DNA of 57,292 bases from Pseudomonas folii (GCF_014357575.1 NZ_JACONW010000017.1:1-57292), one strand, 5' to 3'. Counted from the first letter of the stretch, positions 37,122-47,914 are shown. Notes: a model not told the origin generated them from the letters alone. Translations and numbers: made by a program.

Positions 37122-37640
37122 GTGGGTACTCCTTGTCATTTCGCTCTATTCGAGCTTCAGCCGAGCTTTCGCCTCGACCTCGATCAGTTGGCGACGCGCT
37201 ACCGTGAGCTTGCTCGTGGGGTTCATCCCGACCGTTTTGCGGACGCCTCCGAGCGTGAGCAACGGTTGGCGCTTGAGCGCTCCGCCAGTCTTAACGACGC
37301 CTATCAGACACTCAAGAGTGCTCCGAAACGGGCGCGTTATCTGTTAGCGATGCGCGGCGAAGTGCCGCTTGAAGTCACCGTGCACGACCCCGACTTTCTC
37401 CTGCAACAGATGCAATGGCGCGAAGAGCTTGAGGATCTGCAGGATGAGGCCGATCTGGCCGGTGTCGCGGTTTTCAAGCGTCGCCTCAAGACTGCTCAGG
37501 ACGAACTGAACGAAAGCTTCGCTGCCTGTTGGGATGATGCTGCGCAACGCGAACAGGCCGAACGCCTGATGCGGCGCATGCAGTTCCTCGACAAGCTCTC
37601 CTACGAAGTGCGCCAGCTTGAAGAGCGCCTCGACGATTAA
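37122..37640 (+). CDS. hscB: Co-chaperone HscB
   Basis: J-domain co-chaperone that delivers IscU to HscA. 172 residues. An N-terminal J-type domain contains the HPD motif in [12 protein letters not shown] (about 30-40), and the C-terminal three-helix IscU-binding domain includes [12 protein letters not shown] and [20 protein letters not shown]. The start is GTG 37122 ([16 protein letters not shown]), preceded by TGAGG at a spacing of six. The frame is open earlier, inside the iscA end, but that extension is not conserved. Confidence 0.96.
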   Translation: MGTPCHFALFELQPSFRLDLDQLATRYRELARGVHPDRFADASEREQRLALERSASLNDAYQTLKSAPKRARYLLAMRGEVPLEVTVHDPDFLLQQMQWREELEDLQDEADLAGVAVFKRRLKTAQDELNESFAACWDDAAQREQAERLMRRMQFLDKLSYEVRQLEERLDD

Positions 37641-37685
37641 CTCCGTGCTGCTTCTGGCCGCACGCCTGTGAAATTCTGATAAAGC

Positions 37686-39548
37686 ATGGCTCTACTGCAG
37701 ATCGCCGAACCCGGTCAAAGTCCCCAACCTCATCAGCGTCGTCTGGCGGTGGGTATTGACCTGGGGACTACCAATTCGCTGGTCGCTGCACTGCGCAGTG
37801 GCCTTTCCGAACCGCTGGCCGACGCAGAAGGGCAAGTCATTCTGCCGTCTGCCGTGCGCTACCACGCCGATCGCGTTGAAGTGGGGCAGGCTGCCAAAGC
37901 TGCCGCTTCGACCGATCCGTTCAACACCGTACTGTCGGTCAAACGCTTGATGGGTCGTGGTCTGTCCGACGTCAAGCAATTGGGCGAGCAGTTGCCTTAC
38001 CGCTTTGTTGGCGGTGAGTCGCACATGCCGTTCATCGAGACGGTTCAGGGGCCGAAAAGCCCGGTGGAAGTCTCTGCCGATATCCTCAAGGTTCTGCGCC
38101 AGCGTGCCGAGCAGGCGCTGGGTGGTGACCTGGTCGGGGCGGTGATCACTGTTCCGGCTTATTTCGATGACGCTCAGCGTCAGGCCACCAAAGATGCCGC
38201 CAAGTTGGCAGGTCTTAACGTGCTCCGCCTTCTCAATGAGCCAACTGCTGCGGCCGTGGCTTATGGCCTGGATCAGAGCGCTCAGGGCGTTGTTGCGATT
38301 TATGATCTGGGCGGCGGTACGTTCGACATCTCTATTCTGCGTCTCACTGGCGGCGTGTTCGAAGTCCTGGCAACCGGCGGCGACACCGCGCTGGGCGGCG
38401 ATGACTTCGATCATGCGATTGCGGGCTGGATTGTCAGTGAGGCAGGTTTGTCTGCCGATATCGACCCTTCTGCTCAGCGCAGCTTGCTGCAAGCGGCTTG
38501 CAAGGCTAAAGAAGCGCTGACCAGCGAGGCTTCTGTCGACGTTGAGTACGGCGCCTGGAATGGCACGCTGACGCGGCAAGCTTTCGAAACCCTTATCGAG
38601 CCAATGGTCGCGCGCAGCCTCAAGTCCTGCCGTCGTGCCGTGCGTGATGCCGGTATTGAGCTGGACGAAGTGGAAGCGGTGGTCATGGTTGGCGGTTCTA
38701 CGCGTGTCCCGCGCGTGCGGGGCGCTGTGGCTGAATTGTTCGGTCGCCAGCCATTGACGGATATCGACCCGGATCAAGTGGTCGCCATTGGTGCGGCGAT
38801 CCAGGCGGATACCCTGGCTGGCAATAAGCGTGACGGTGGCGAGTTGCTGCTGCTCGACGTGATTCCACTCTCGTTGGGACTGGAAACCATGGGCGGCCTG
38901 ATGGAGAAGGTGATTCCGCGCAACACCACGATCCCGGTCGCGCGTGCCCAAGAGTTCACCACCTACAAAGACGGCCAGTCGGCAATGATGATTCATGTGC
39001 TGCAAGGCGAGCGTGAGTTGATCAGTGACTGCCGCTCCCTGGCTCGTTTCGAGTTGCGCGGCATTCCGGCCATGGTGGCGGGTGCGGCCAAGATTCGCGT
39101 GACGTTCCAGGTGGATGCCGACGGTCTGCTCAGTGTCTCGGCCCGCGAGCTGGGTTCGGGTGTCGAGTCGAACATCCAGGTCAAGCCGTCCTACGGGCTG
39201 ACCGACGGTGAAATTGCCCGGATGCTCACAGATTCTTTCGCCTACGCCAGCGACGACAAGGTTGCGCGCGTATTGCGCGAGCAGCAGGTTGATGCCCAGC
39301 GCCTCGTCGAGGCAGTGGAAGGTGCCCTGGAAGTCGACGGCGAGCGCTTGCTGGATGCTGAAGAGCGCATGGTGATCGACCTGCAGTTGCAGGAATTACG
39401 TGAATTGATGCAAGGCACCGATGGCCCCGCCATCGAGCAGCAGACCAAGCTTCTCTCGCAGGTGACCGATGCATTTGCAGCCCGCCGCATGAATATGACG
39501 GTAAAAGCCGCTCTGGCGGGGCGCAATCTGAATGATATTGAGGAATAA
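37686..39548 (+). CDS. hscA: Fe-S assembly chaperone HscA (Hsp70)
   Basis: Specialised Hsp70 that releases the cluster from IscU. 620 residues. The ATPase domain has [13 protein letters not shown], the phosphate-2 motif [14 protein letters not shown], and [14 protein letters not shown]; the substrate-binding domain has [14 protein letters not shown] and a helical lid of about 110 residues. It recognises the LPPVK motif of IscU, which is present in this operon's IscU. ATG 37686 lies 45 bp past hscB. Confidence 0.98.
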   Translation: MALLQIAEPGQSPQPHQRRLAVGIDLGTTNSLVAALRSGLSEPLADAEGQVILPSAVRYHADRVEVGQAAKAAASTDPFNTVLSVKRLMGRGLSDVKQLGEQLPYRFVGGESHMPFIETVQGPKSPVEVSADILKVLRQRAEQALGGDLVGAVITVPAYFDDAQRQATKDAAKLAGLNVLRLLNEPTAAAVAYGLDQSAQGVVAIYDLGGGTFDISILRLTGGVFEVLATGGDTALGGDDFDHAIAGWIVSEAGLSADIDPSAQRSLLQAACKAKEALTSEASVDVEYGAWNGTLTRQAFETLIEPMVARSLKSCRRAVRDAGIELDEVEAVVMVGGSTRVPRVRGAVAELFGRQPLTDIDPDQVVAIGAAIQADTLAGNKRDGGELLLLDVIPLSLGLETMGGLMEKVIPRNTTIPVARAQEFTTYKDGQSAMMIHVLQGERELISDCRSLARFELRGIPAMVAGAAKIRVTFQVDADGLLSVSARELGSGVESNIQVKPSYGLTDGEIARMLTDSFAYASDDKVARVLREQQVDAQRLVEAVEGALEVDGERLLDAEERMVIDLQLQELRELMQGTDGPAIEQQTKLLSQVTDAFAARRMNMTVKAALAGRNLNDIEE

Positions 39549-39551
39549 CTG

Positions 39552-39893
39552 ATGCCGCAGCTGATTTTTCTGCCCCATGCCGTGCTGTGTCCGGACGGGC
39601 TGGTTGTTGAGGTCGAGCCCGGCACGTCTATTCTCGAAATTGCTCACGAGCATCACATCGAGATTGAAAGTGCCTGTGGTGGTGTTTGTGCCTGCACCAC
39701 ATGCCACTGCGTCATTCGCGAGGGTTTTGCCTCGTTGAATGAAGCGGATGAGCTGGAAGAAGACATGCTGGACAAGGCCTGGGGGCTGGAACCTCAGTCT
39801 CGTCTGTCCTGTCAGGCGGTCGTCGGAAATGAAGACCTGACCGTTGAAATTCCGAAGTATTCGCTTAACCATGCGGCCGAAGCGCCGCACTGA
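39552..39893 (+). CDS. fdx: [2Fe-2S] ferredoxin, adrenodoxin type
   Basis: Electron donor for Fe-S cluster assembly on IscU. 113 residues. The four cluster cysteines are visible: three in SACGGVCACTTCHCVI (C-x5-C-x2-C pattern) and the fourth in RLSCQAVV. ATG 39552 follows GAGGAATAA directly after hscA. It is followed by iscX after 13 bp. Confidence 0.97.
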   Translation: MPQLIFLPHAVLCPDGLVVEVEPGTSILEIAHEHHIEIESACGGVCACTTCHCVIREGFASLNEADELEEDMLDKAWGLEPQSRLSCQAVVGNEDLTVEIPKYSLNHAAEAPH

Positions 39894-39906
39894 TCGAGAA
39901 GCTGTC

Positions 39907-40107
39907 ATGAGTTACGGTTGGAATGACGTACAACGAATCGCTGAGGAACTGGCCGAGACTCATCCCGGCGTCGATCCTTACTCGGTGGGGTTCACCAAGC
40001 TGCAACTGATGATCAAGCAGTTGCCGGAATTCGACGACACCTCTGGCCGCGTCGGCGAGAAAGTGCTCGAAGCGGTTCAGACGCTTTGGGCCGACGAAAT
40101 CGGCTGA
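39907..40107 (+). CDS. iscX: Fe-S assembly modulator IscX
   Basis: A small acidic protein of 66 residues that binds IscS and iron and tunes cluster assembly. Typical motifs are GWNDVQRIAEELAETHPGVDP, FTKLQLMIKQLPEFDD and VLEAVQTLWADE. ATG 39907 is the correct start; the frame opens 21 codons earlier inside fdx. It is the last isc gene; the hairpin at 40136-40160 follows. Confidence 0.96.
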   Translation: MSYGWNDVQRIAEELAETHPGVDPYSVGFTKLQLMIKQLPEFDDTSGRVGEKVLEAVQTLWADEIG

Positions 40108-40135
40108 TCCAATTTGCACGTTAGGCAATAACCTC

Positions 40136-40160
40136 AAACCCGCGTATAATTCGCGGGTTT
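40136..40160 (+). promoter_or_regulatory. Hairpin with embedded -10 box: isc terminator and ndk promoter
   Basis: AAACCCGCG-TATAATT-CGCGGGTTT is a perfect 9-bp stem followed by TAATTTTT, so it can terminate isc transcription. Its loop contains the consensus -10 TATAAT (40145-40150), with TTAGGC (40121-40126) 18 bp upstream as a -35. Both roles are read from sequence; neither is proven. Confidence 0.68.
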
Positions 40161-40197
40161 AATTTTTCGCTTTAATCATCGTTTCTGGAGTTACACC

Positions 40198-40623
40198 ATG
40201 GCTGTTCAACGTACTTTCTCCATCATCAAGCCTGACGCCGTTGCTAAAAACGTAATCGGCGAGATCACCACTCGTTTTGAAAAAGCCGGTCTGCGCGTCG
40301 TTGCTTCGAAACTGAAGCAGCTGTCCAAGGCTGAAGCTGAAGGTTTCTACGCTGAGCACAGCGCTCGTGGCTTCTTCGGCGACCTGGTTGCGTTCATGAT
40401 CTCCGGTCCTGTTGTTGTTCAGGTTCTGGAAGGCGAAAACGCCATCGCTCTGAACCGTGAGCTGATGGGCGCTACCAACCCTAAAGAAGCTGCTGCCGGC
40501 ACTATCCGTGCTGACTTCGCTGATTCCATCGACGCCAACGCTGTTCACGGCTCCGATTCCGAAGCAGCCGCTGCTCGCGAAATCTCGTACTTCTTCGCAG
40601 CTACAGAGGTAACCGCTCGCTAA
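40198..40623 (+). CDS. ndk: Nucleoside diphosphate kinase
   Basis: Transfers the gamma-phosphate between nucleoside triphosphates and diphosphates. 141 residues, the bacterial size. Visible are [18 protein letters not shown] at the start, [14 protein letters not shown], and the phospho-histidine in [19 protein letters not shown] 40198 follows TGGAG. It likely has its own promoter in the hairpin upstream. Confidence 0.98.
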   Translation: MAVQRTFSIIKPDAVAKNVIGEITTRFEKAGLRVVASKLKQLSKAEAEGFYAEHSARGFFGDLVAFMISGPVVVQVLEGENAIALNRELMGATNPKEAAAGTIRADFADSIDANAVHGSDSEAAAAREISYFFAATEVTAR

Positions 40624-40653
40624 GTCCTGGACTAACGAGTGAAGGGTGAATTC

Positions 40654-41802
40654 ATGATTGCAACGACTGGCAAAACAAACCTGTTGGGTCTGACCCAGCT
40701 GGAAATGGAAAAATTCTTCGATTCCATCGGGGAGAAGCGCTTCCGTGCCGGTCAGGTCATGAAGTGGATTCACCACTTTGGCGTCGATGATTTCGACGCC
40801 ATGACAAACGTCAGCAAAGCCTTGCGTGAAAAGCTCAAGGCTTGTGCTGAAGTTCGTGGTCCTGAAGTCGTCAGCGAGGACATCTCCACCGATGGCACCC
40901 GTAAGTGGGTGGTGCGTGTGGCGTCCGGCAGCTGCGTCGAGACCGTTTATATCCCCCAGGGCAAGCGCGGCACATTGTGTGTTTCGTCCCAGGCGGGCTG
41001 TGCGCTGGATTGCAGTTTCTGCTCTACCGGCAAACAAGGCTTCAACAGCAACCTCACCGCCGCCGAAGTGATCGGTCAGGTGTGGATTGCCAACAAATCC
41101 TTTGGCAGCGTCCCGGCTACCGTCGACCGTGCCATCACCAACGTGGTGATGATGGGCATGGGTGAGCCGCTGCTGAACTTCGATAATGTCATTGCCGCCA
41201 TGCATCTGATGATGGATGACCTGGGGTATGGCATTTCCAAACGTCGGGTGACTTTGTCCACCTCCGGCGTGGTACCGATGATCGACGTGCTGGCTGAGCA
41301 CATTGATGTCTCGCTGGCGTTGTCGCTGCACGCGCCAAACGATGCGCTGCGCAATCAACTGGTACCGATCAACAAGAAATACCCGCTGAAAATGCTGCTT
41401 GAATCCTGCCGTCGCTACATGGCGACTCTGGGTGAGAAGCGCGTATTGACTATTGAGTACACGTTACTCAAGGACGTCAATGATCAGGTCGAACATGCTA
41501 TTGAAATGATCGAGCTGCTCAAGGATACGCCTTGCAAGATCAACCTGATTCCGTTCAACCCGTTCCCGCATTCTGGTTACGAGCGTCCGAGCAACAACGC
41601 GATTCGTCGCTTCCAGGACCAACTCCATCAGGCTGGATATAACGTCACGGTGCGTACCACCCGTGGGGAAGATATCGATGCAGCCTGTGGTCAACTGGTG
41701 GGGCAGGTCATGGACCGTACTCGCCGCAGCGAGCGTTACATTGCTGTACGCGAATTGAGTAGCGAGGCGAGTGTGGCTCAAAGCGCCGCGACTCGAACCT
41801 GA
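40654..41802 (+). CDS. rlmN: Dual-specificity rRNA/tRNA adenine-C2 methyltransferase RlmN
   Basis: Radical SAM enzyme that methylates A2503 of 23S rRNA and A37 of several tRNAs. 382 residues. The radical SAM cluster motif [15 protein letters not shown] is visible near residue 110. The C-terminal catalytic Cys is in [12 protein letters not shown] 40654 ([13 protein letters not shown]) follows AAGGGTGA; the GTG at 40639 is the alternative. It is the first of a tight run through pilF and rodZ to ispG. Confidence 0.97.
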   Translation: MIATTGKTNLLGLTQLEMEKFFDSIGEKRFRAGQVMKWIHHFGVDDFDAMTNVSKALREKLKACAEVRGPEVVSEDISTDGTRKWVVRVASGSCVETVYIPQGKRGTLCVSSQAGCALDCSFCSTGKQGFNSNLTAAEVIGQVWIANKSFGSVPATVDRAITNVVMMGMGEPLLNFDNVIAAMHLMMDDLGYGISKRRVTLSTSGVVPMIDVLAEHIDVSLALSLHAPNDALRNQLVPINKKYPLKMLLESCRRYMATLGEKRVLTIEYTLLKDVNDQVEHAIEMIELLKDTPCKINLIPFNPFPHSGYERPSNNAIRRFQDQLHQAGYNVTVRTTRGEDIDAACGQLVGQVMDRTRRSERYIAVRELSSEASVAQSAATRT

Positions 41803-41828
41803 TCGCGAACCTGGCCGAGAGAACCTTA

Positions 41829-42587
41829 ATGTCCGTGCGTGCCGCCCTGCTGCTCTGCTTTATGATCGCGCTGGCTGGGTGTGTGACGTCGGGCAATGTC
41901 GATCCCATGAGCACCAGCAAAGGTCGTGACGCCGCGCGCGAGGCCTATGTGCAGTTGGGGATTGGCTATTTGCAGCAGGGGCAGACCGAACGTGCCAAGG
42001 TTCCGCTGAAGAAGGCGCTTGAGCTGGACGGTTCCGACGCTGATGCCAACGCAGCACTCGCGTTGGTGTTCCAGGTCGAGATGGAACCGGAGCTGGCCGA
42101 CCAGCACTTTCAAAAGGCCCTGTCTTCTCGTCGAGGAGACGCGCGCATCCTCAATAACTACGGCAGCTTTCTTTACGAGCAAAAACGCTACAAGGAAGCT
42201 TATGAGCGTTTTGAACAGGCCGCCGCCGATAACCTTTATCCTGAGCGCTCGCGGGTTTTCGAGAATCTTGGCATGACTGCGGTGATGCTCGGTGATCGCG
42301 AAGCGGCGACGGCGCATTTCACCAAAGCCCTGCGCATGGACCGTATGTTGCCACGCGCATTGCTGGAAATGGCTGAGTTGTCTTACGAAGACAGGCATTA
42401 TGTGCCCTCGCGTGATTATTACGACCGTTTTAGCCAGCTCAGCGAGCAAAATGCACGTAGTCTATTGCTCGGTACGCGATTGGCAAAAATCTACGATGAT
42501 CGCAACAAGGCAGCCAGTTTTGGCCTGCAACTCAAAAGACTCTATCCCGGTACGCCGGAATATCAGCAATACCTGTCGGAGCAATGA
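41829..42587 (+). CDS. pilF: Type IV pilus biogenesis lipoprotein PilF/PilW
   Basis: An outer-membrane pilotin lipoprotein required to place the PilQ secretin. 252 residues. The signal peptide ends in the lipobox LAGC, Cys 18. The mature part is a superhelix of six TPR repeats (AYVQLGIGYLQQGQTERAKVPLKKALELDGSDADANAALALVFQ and following). It overlaps rodZ by a few bases (ATGATGA), suggesting coupling. Confidence 0.94.
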   Translation: MSVRAALLLCFMIALAGCVTSGNVDPMSTSKGRDAAREAYVQLGIGYLQQGQTERAKVPLKKALELDGSDADANAALALVFQVEMEPELADQHFQKALSSRRGDARILNNYGSFLYEQKRYKEAYERFEQAAADNLYPERSRVFENLGMTAVMLGDREAATAHFTKALRMDRMLPRALLEMAELSYEDRHYVPSRDYYDRFSQLSEQNARSLLLGTRLAKIYDDRNKAASFGLQLKRLYPGTPEYQQYLSEQ

Positions 42588-43588
42588 TGAAAGCGGTGCA
42601 ACCCGAAGTCGTAGCAGCCACTCGCGTCAATCCTGGCGAAACCTTGCGTCAGGCTCGCGAGAATAAAAACTGGTCGCTGCCAGACGTCGCCCAGAGGCTC
42701 AATCTCACCGTCACTTCGCTGAGTAACCTCGAGGCTGGCCACTTTGACAAGCTGCCGGGTCATACTTTCGCCCGCGGCTATGTTCGTGCGTACGCCAAAG
42801 TCCTGGATCTTGACCAGACTGCACTGGTGACACAATTCGACCAGTACACCGGCACAGACAGCGCAGGCAGCTCGGTGCATGCGTTGGGTCGTATCGAAGA
42901 GCCGGTACGCCTGTCGCACAATATTCTGCGAATCGTCAGTCTGCTGTTGCTGGTTGTTCTGGTCGGCGGCGGTTTCTTCTGGTGGCAGGATCAGACGTCC
43001 TTGCGTGGCAAGGATTCAGGGCTGAGCCTTGAGCACGTTGAAGTCGAGAGCGCCGATGGCACCACCCAGATTCATCCGCTGGACGAGCCTGAAGATCAGG
43101 CCGTCGCCGAAGCGCAAACCTCAGACTCGGCGCCGCTTGCGTTGAATCCAGCAAATCCTGCGAATCCAGCCACCCCGGCTACACAGGTGCCTGCTCAGAC
43201 CGCGACTGCTCCGTCGTCGACCACCCCGCCTGCCAGCTCAACGGCGACTGCGCCGACGAACAGTGCACCTGCAACTGCCCCGTCAGCTTCCGCTGTTGCG
43301 CCTGCGCAATCTGCACCTGCCGCTGCACCTGAGGCAGCTGTTGCCGGTGCGGGTCAGGTGAGCATCTCGTTTACTGCCGATTGCTGGACGCAGGTTACTG
43401 ACAGCACCGGTAAAGTTTTGTACATGGGCATCAAACACAAAGGCGATAGCCTGGATGTGAGTGGCAAGCCGCCGCTCAATGTCCGTCTGGGTGCTGCAGC
43501 CGGTGCTCAGGTCAGCTACAACGGCATGCCTGTCGATGTAGCTCCGTTCACCAGCGGCGCTACCGCTCGCCTGAAACTGGGGCAATAA
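42587..43588 (+). CDS. rodZ: Cytoskeletal protein RodZ
   Basis: Links the MreB cytoskeleton to the cell-wall elongation machinery. 333 residues. The N-terminal helix-turn-helix of Xre type (about 18-80, GETLRQARENKNWSLPDVAQRLNLTV) binds MreB. One transmembrane helix follows (about 110-130, VSLLLLVVLVGGGFFWW), then a long Ala/Pro/Thr-rich periplasmic linker (about 175-255), and a C-terminal beta domain (VSISFTADCWTQVTDSTGKVLY). Start codon 42587 or 42584 (adjacent ATGs). Confidence 0.94.
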   Translation: MKAVQPEVVAATRVNPGETLRQARENKNWSLPDVAQRLNLTVTSLSNLEAGHFDKLPGHTFARGYVRAYAKVLDLDQTALVTQFDQYTGTDSAGSSVHALGRIEEPVRLSHNILRIVSLLLLVVLVGGGFFWWQDQTSLRGKDSGLSLEHVEVESADGTTQIHPLDEPEDQAVAEAQTSDSAPLALNPANPANPATPATQVPAQTATAPSSTTPPASSTATAPTNSAPATAPSASAVAPAQSAPAAAPEAAVAGAGQVSISFTADCWTQVTDSTGKVLYMGIKHKGDSLDVSGKPPLNVRLGAAAGAQVSYNGMPVDVAPFTSGATARLKLGQ

Positions 43589-43591
43589 CTC

Positions 43592-44701
43592 ATGCACGGT
43601 GAATCTCCGATCAAGCGTCGCGAATCCAGAAAAATCTGGGTGGGCTCGGTTCCGGTAGGGGGCGATGCTCCCATCGCGGTACAGAGCATGACCAACAGCG
43701 ATACCAATGATGTCGCGGCTACCGTTGCGCAAATCAACCGGCTTGAAGCTGCCGGTGTGGATATCGTTCGGGTTTCCGTCCCGGACATGGACGCGGCAGA
43801 AGCTTTTGGCCGTATCAAACAGTTGGTGAAAGTGCCGCTGGTTGCCGACATCCACTTTGATTACCGGATTGCCTTGCGCGTTGCTGAGCTGGGTGTCGAT
43901 TGCCTGCGTATCAACCCGGGCAATATCGGCCGTGAAGATCGGGTAAGGGCTGTGGTCGATGCTGCCCGTGATCGCGGTATTCCTATCCGTATCGGCGTTA
44001 ACGCCGGTTCGCTGGAAAAAGACCTGCAAAAGAAATACGGCGAGCCCACGCCAGCGGCGCTTGTAGAGTCAGCGCTGCGCCACGTTGAACACCTGGAACG
44101 CCTGAACTTCAAGGACTTCAAGGTCAGTGTGAAAGCTTCCGATGTGTTCATGGCCGTCGAAGCTTACCGCTTGCTGGCCAGGGAAATTGTCCAGCCGCTC
44201 CACCTGGGTATTACCGAAGCAGGCGGATTGCGTTCAGGCACAGTGAAATCGGCCGTTGGCCTAGGTATGCTGCTCGCCGAAGGAATTGGGGATACTATCC
44301 GCATCTCGCTGGCGGCTGATCCGGTCGAAGAGGTGAAAGTCGGCTACGACATCCTTAAATCGCTGCGCCTTCGTTCTCGTGGGATCAACTTCATTGCCTG
44401 CCCGAGTTGCTCGCGGCAGAACTTCGATGTGGTCAAGACCATGAATGAACTGGAAGGGCGGCTTGAGGATTTGCTGGTGCCGCTGGATGTTGCGGTCATC
44501 GGTTGCGTGGTAAACGGACCGGGTGAAGCCAAAGAGGCGCATGTAGGCCTGACCGGTGGCACGCCAAATCTGATTTACATCGATGGCAAGCCAGCCCAGA
44601 AGCTGACCAATGACAATCTGGTGGATGAGCTGGAACGCTTGATTCGCCAGAAAGCGGCCGAAAAGGTCGAAGCTGACGCAGCCCTTATCGCGCGCGGCTA
44701 A
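43592..44701 (+). CDS. ispG: 4-hydroxy-3-methylbut-2-enyl diphosphate synthase
   Basis: [4Fe-4S] enzyme of the non-mevalonate isoprenoid route. 369 residues. The TIM-barrel N terminus has [20 protein letters not shown] and [10 protein letters not shown]. The cluster ligands are in [13 protein letters not shown] (CxxC) and [13 protein letters not shown] (third Cys), followed by the terminal Glu-containing part. The enzyme depends on the Isc system encoded just upstream. ATG 43592, three bases after rodZ. Confidence 0.97.
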   Translation: MHGESPIKRRESRKIWVGSVPVGGDAPIAVQSMTNSDTNDVAATVAQINRLEAAGVDIVRVSVPDMDAAEAFGRIKQLVKVPLVADIHFDYRIALRVAELGVDCLRINPGNIGREDRVRAVVDAARDRGIPIRIGVNAGSLEKDLQKKYGEPTPAALVESALRHVEHLERLNFKDFKVSVKASDVFMAVEAYRLLAREIVQPLHLGITEAGGLRSGTVKSAVGLGMLLAEGIGDTIRISLAADPVEEVKVGYDILKSLRLRSRGINFIACPSCSRQNFDVVKTMNELEGRLEDLLVPLDVAVIGCVVNGPGEAKEAHVGLTGGTPNLIYIDGKPAQKLTNDNLVDELERLIRQKAAEKVEADAALIARG

Positions 44702-44723
44702 CCAGAATTGCTAAGGATTTTTT

Positions 44724-46013
44724 GTGAGTAAGTCTCTGCAAGCCATTCGTGGCATGAACGACATCCTGCCCGATCAGACCCCACTGTGGCGTCATTTCGA
44801 AGGCACTGTCTCGCGTTTGCTGGATAACTACGGTTACCGGCAGATTCGCATGCCTATCGTGGAATTCACCGATCTGTTCAAGCGTTCCATCGGTGAAGTA
44901 ACCGATATCGTCGAAAAAGAGATGTATACCTTTGCTGATCGCAACGGTGACTCCCTGACCCTGCGTCCTGAAGGCACTGCAGCCTGCGTGCGCGCAGTGC
45001 TTGAACACGGCATTACCGGTGGCGGTCAGGTTCAGAAATTGTGGTACATCGGCCCGATGTTCCGCCATGAGCGCCCGCAGAAAGGCCGTTATCGTCAGTT
45101 TCACCAGATCGGCGTCGAGGTCTTCAATCTGGACGGTCCGGACATCGACGCAGAACTGATCGTGCTGACCTGGCGTCTGTGGGGCCTCCTGGGCATTCGC
45201 GACGCGGTGAAGCTCGAACTCAACAGCCTGGGCACCAGTGAAGCGCGTGCGCGCTATCGCGATGCGCTGGTGGAGTTCCTTTCGTCACGCCTCAGCGAGC
45301 TGGACGAAGACAGCCAGCGTCGCCTGAAAACCAACCCGCTGCGGGTACTGGATACCAAGAACGCCGACACTCAGGCGCTGCTGGTTGATGCGCCTAAGCT
45401 GGCGGACTATCTGGACGACGAGTCTCGCACTCACTTCGAAGGCCTGAAGGCGCGTCTGGATGCTGCGGGCATTCCGTATGTGATCAATCCCAAGCTGGTT
45501 CGTGGCCTGGATTACTACAGCAAAACCGTTTTCGAGTGGGTGACCGATCAACTGGGCGCTCAAGGTACAGTCTGCGCGGGTGGCCGTTACGACGGTCTGG
45601 TCGAGCAAATGGGCGGCAAGCCTACCAGTGGCGTTGGATTTGCCATGGGTATCGAGCGTCTGGTTTTGTTGCTTGAAACACTCGAGCAGGTTCCAGAAGA
45701 AATTTCCCGTCAGGTTGACGTGTACCTGTGTGCCTTCGGCGAAGCTGCCGAACTGGCTGCACTGGCACTGACCGAGCGTGTCCGTGACGAGTTGCCAAAC
45801 CTGCGCTTGCAGGTGAATGCCGGAGCTGGCAGTTTCAAAAGCCAGTTCAAGAAAGCCGACAAGAGTGGTGCATTGTTTGCGTTGATCCTTGGGGAAGAGG
45901 AGCTGGCGCAGCAGATCATCGGTGTCAAACCCCTGCGTGGTCAGGGTGAACAACAAAATATTGCCTGGGATGCTCTGTCCGAGCACCTGGCCTCCTGCGT
46001 TGTGCAGGGTTGA
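44724..46013 (+). CDS. hisS: Histidyl-tRNA synthetase
   Basis: Class II aminoacyl-tRNA synthetase charging tRNA-His. 429 residues. Motif 1 is near [20 protein letters not shown], motif 2 is [17 protein letters not shown], and the His-binding segment is [15 protein letters not shown]. Motif 3 is [18 protein letters not shown]-terminal anticodon-binding domain follows. The start is GTG 44724 after AAGGA; it reads [16 protein letters not shown]. Confidence 0.98.
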   Translation: MSKSLQAIRGMNDILPDQTPLWRHFEGTVSRLLDNYGYRQIRMPIVEFTDLFKRSIGEVTDIVEKEMYTFADRNGDSLTLRPEGTAACVRAVLEHGITGGGQVQKLWYIGPMFRHERPQKGRYRQFHQIGVEVFNLDGPDIDAELIVLTWRLWGLLGIRDAVKLELNSLGTSEARARYRDALVEFLSSRLSELDEDSQRRLKTNPLRVLDTKNADTQALLVDAPKLADYLDDESRTHFEGLKARLDAAGIPYVINPKLVRGLDYYSKTVFEWVTDQLGAQGTVCAGGRYDGLVEQMGGKPTSGVGFAMGIERLVLLLETLEQVPEEISRQVDVYLCAFGEAAELAALALTERVRDELPNLRLQVNAGAGSFKSQFKKADKSGALFALILGEEELAQQIIGVKPLRGQGEQQNIAWDALSEHLASCVVQG

Positions 46014-46052
46014 AGCTGATTTACAGCCGATTTAGCGAATAGGAGTATTGGG

Positions 46053-46694
46053 GTGTCAGGTACTGAAGATGATGAACTGGCGGCAATGAAGGACTGGTGG
46101 CAGCGCAATGGTAAACCCCTGGTAACGGGTGGTTTGCTGGCGTTGGTAGTGGTGCTTGGCTGGCAGGCCTGGACCAGATACGAAAGCAATCAGTCACAAG
46201 GTGCTTCGGCGCTCTACCAGCAATTGCTGGAAACAGCCCTGACGCCAAATGGCCAGGCCGACACGGCCCGTGTTGCTGATATCGCCAACAAGCTCAAGAG
46301 CGAGTTCGGCGGTTCTGCCTATGCTCAGTACGGCAGCCTGTTCGTGGCCAAGGTGGCCGTCGACAATGGCAAGCTCGATGACGCAGTAGCCGAGTTGAAA
46401 CTGGTGACTGACAAGCCGGCCAGCGATACGCTGGGCGAAATCGCTCGTCAGCGTCTGGCTCGCGTACTGGCTGCACAGAACAAGGCTGACGACGCGCTGA
46501 AACTGCTCGATGGCGATGCTGAAAAGGCATTCCTGGCCAGCCGTGAAGAACTCAAGGGTGACCTGCTGGTACAGCTGGGCCGCACCGACGAGGCCCATGC
46601 TGCATACCAAAAAGCCAAATCCGCGCTGTCTGAAGAAGCGGCCGTAGGTGGCTTACAAATGAAGCTCGACGACCTGGCCAAAGGGGATGCGTGA
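46053..46694 (+). CDS. YfgM-like membrane-anchored TPR protein
   Basis: A 213-residue protein anchored by one helix (about 22-40, LVTGGLLALVVVLGWQAW) with a periplasmic TPR-like domain. In E. coli YfgM associates with the Sec translocon and PpiD. The order hisS-yfgM-bamB-der is conserved in many gammaproteobacteria and supports the name. The start is GTG 46053 after AGGAG. Its end overlaps the start of the bamB frame by a few bases. Confidence 0.9.
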   Translation: MSGTEDDELAAMKDWWQRNGKPLVTGGLLALVVVLGWQAWTRYESNQSQGASALYQQLLETALTPNGQADTARVADIANKLKSEFGGSAYAQYGSLFVAKVAVDNGKLDDAVAELKLVTDKPASDTLGEIARQRLARVLAAQNKADDALKLLDGDAEKAFLASREELKGDLLVQLGRTDEAHAAYQKAKSALSEEAAVGGLQMKLDDLAKGDA

Positions 46695-46695
46695 C

Positions 46696-47838
46696 GTGAT
46701 CCGTTGGAAACATGCAGCATTGCTGGCCCTGGCCATTTTGGCCGCGGGTTGCAGCAGCAACAGCAAAAAGGAATTGCCACCGGCCGAACTGACCGACTTC
46801 AAAGAAGAAGTCGTGCTGCAGAAGCAGTGGAGCCGCTCCATTGGTGAGGGGCAGGGCGAGACCTACAACATGTTGGTTCCGGCTATCGATGGCGACCGTA
46901 TCTTCGCCAGTGATGTAGAAGGTTACATCGTCTCGATGGACCGAATGAACGGTAATGTCATTTGGGAAAAGGACCTTGAGTTGCCTGTTTCCGGCGCTGT
47001 CGGCGTTGGTTACGGCATGCTGATGGTCGGTACCCTGAAGGGCGAAATCGTTGTGCTGGATTCCAGCACCGGTGAAGAGAAGTGGCGCGCTCGCGTGACC
47101 AGTGAAGTGCTGGCCCCGCCTGCAACCAATGGTGATGTGGTCGTGGTTCAGACTCAGGATGACCGCGTAGTTGGCTTTGATGCCGCTACTGGTAACCAGC
47201 GCTGGATTTACGAAAGCACGCCAGCGGTACTGACCCTGCGCGGTACTGGCGCGCCGATCGTAACCAACCACCTTGCGGTGGCGGGTCTGTCGACCGGTAA
47301 AGTGGTTGCACTGGACACCACCAACGGTGTGCCGGTCTGGGAGCAGCGTGTCGCTGTTCCGCAAGGCCGCTCCGAGCTGGATCGCGTCGTCGATATCGAC
47401 GGCGGTCTGCTGTTGTCCGGTGGTACGTTGTACGTCGCTACCTACCAGGGCCGGGTTGCCGGTCTGGAACTGGAAAGCGGCCGTGTCATCTGGCAGCGCG
47501 ATGCATCGAGCTACTCCGGTGTCGCCCAGGGCTTTGGTAGCGTTTACGCCAGTCTGGCTTCCGGCACCGTTGAAGGGATCGACGAGCGTTCGTCCTCCGC
47601 CTTGTGGAGCAACGAAGCACTTGCCCGTCGTCAACTGGGTTCGCCAGAAGTGTTCTCCAGCTATGTAGCCGTTGGCGACATGGAAGGCTATCTGCACCTG
47701 TTGAGCCAGGTTGATGGTCGTTTCGTGGGCCGCGAGCGCATCGACAGTGACGGCCTTCGTGCGCGTCCGTTGGTAGTGGGTGACATGATTTACGTCTACG
47801 GCAACAGCGGCAAGCTGGAAGCCCTGACGATCAAGTAA
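46696..47838 (+). CDS. bamB: Outer membrane assembly lipoprotein BamB
   Basis: A lipoprotein of the BAM complex that assists insertion of outer-membrane beta-barrels. 380 residues. The lipobox is LAAGC (Cys 19). The mature part is an eight-bladed propeller of PQQ-type repeats (for example GYIVSMDRMNGNVIWEKDL, GEIVVLDSSTGEEKWRARV, GRVAGLELESGRVIWQRDA). GTG 46696 is preferred over ATG 46687, because AAGGGG is about ten bases before it and the resulting N terminus (MIRWKHAALLALA) fits a signal peptide. Confidence 0.93.
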   Translation: MIRWKHAALLALAILAAGCSSNSKKELPPAELTDFKEEVVLQKQWSRSIGEGQGETYNMLVPAIDGDRIFASDVEGYIVSMDRMNGNVIWEKDLELPVSGAVGVGYGMLMVGTLKGEIVVLDSSTGEEKWRARVTSEVLAPPATNGDVVVVQTQDDRVVGFDAATGNQRWIYESTPAVLTLRGTGAPIVTNHLAVAGLSTGKVVALDTTNGVPVWEQRVAVPQGRSELDRVVDIDGGLLLSGGTLYVATYQGRVAGLELESGRVIWQRDASSYSGVAQGFGSVYASLASGTVEGIDERSSSALWSNEALARRQLGSPEVFSSYVAVGDMEGYLHLLSQVDGRFVGRERIDSDGLRARPLVVGDMIYVYGNSGKLEALTIK

Positions 47839-47862
47839 TGACTTGAGGCCTGAGCCTCTAGC

Positions 47863-47883
47863 GACCCCGCTTCGGCGGGGTTT
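47863..47883 (+). terminator. Hairpin after bamB (first of two)
   Basis: ACCCCGC-TTCG-GCGGGGT then TT only. A tetraloop hairpin with a short T tract. Confidence 0.65.
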
Positions 47884-47914
47884 GCAGCGCCTTGCGGTGC
47901 TGCCCCGAACTCCG

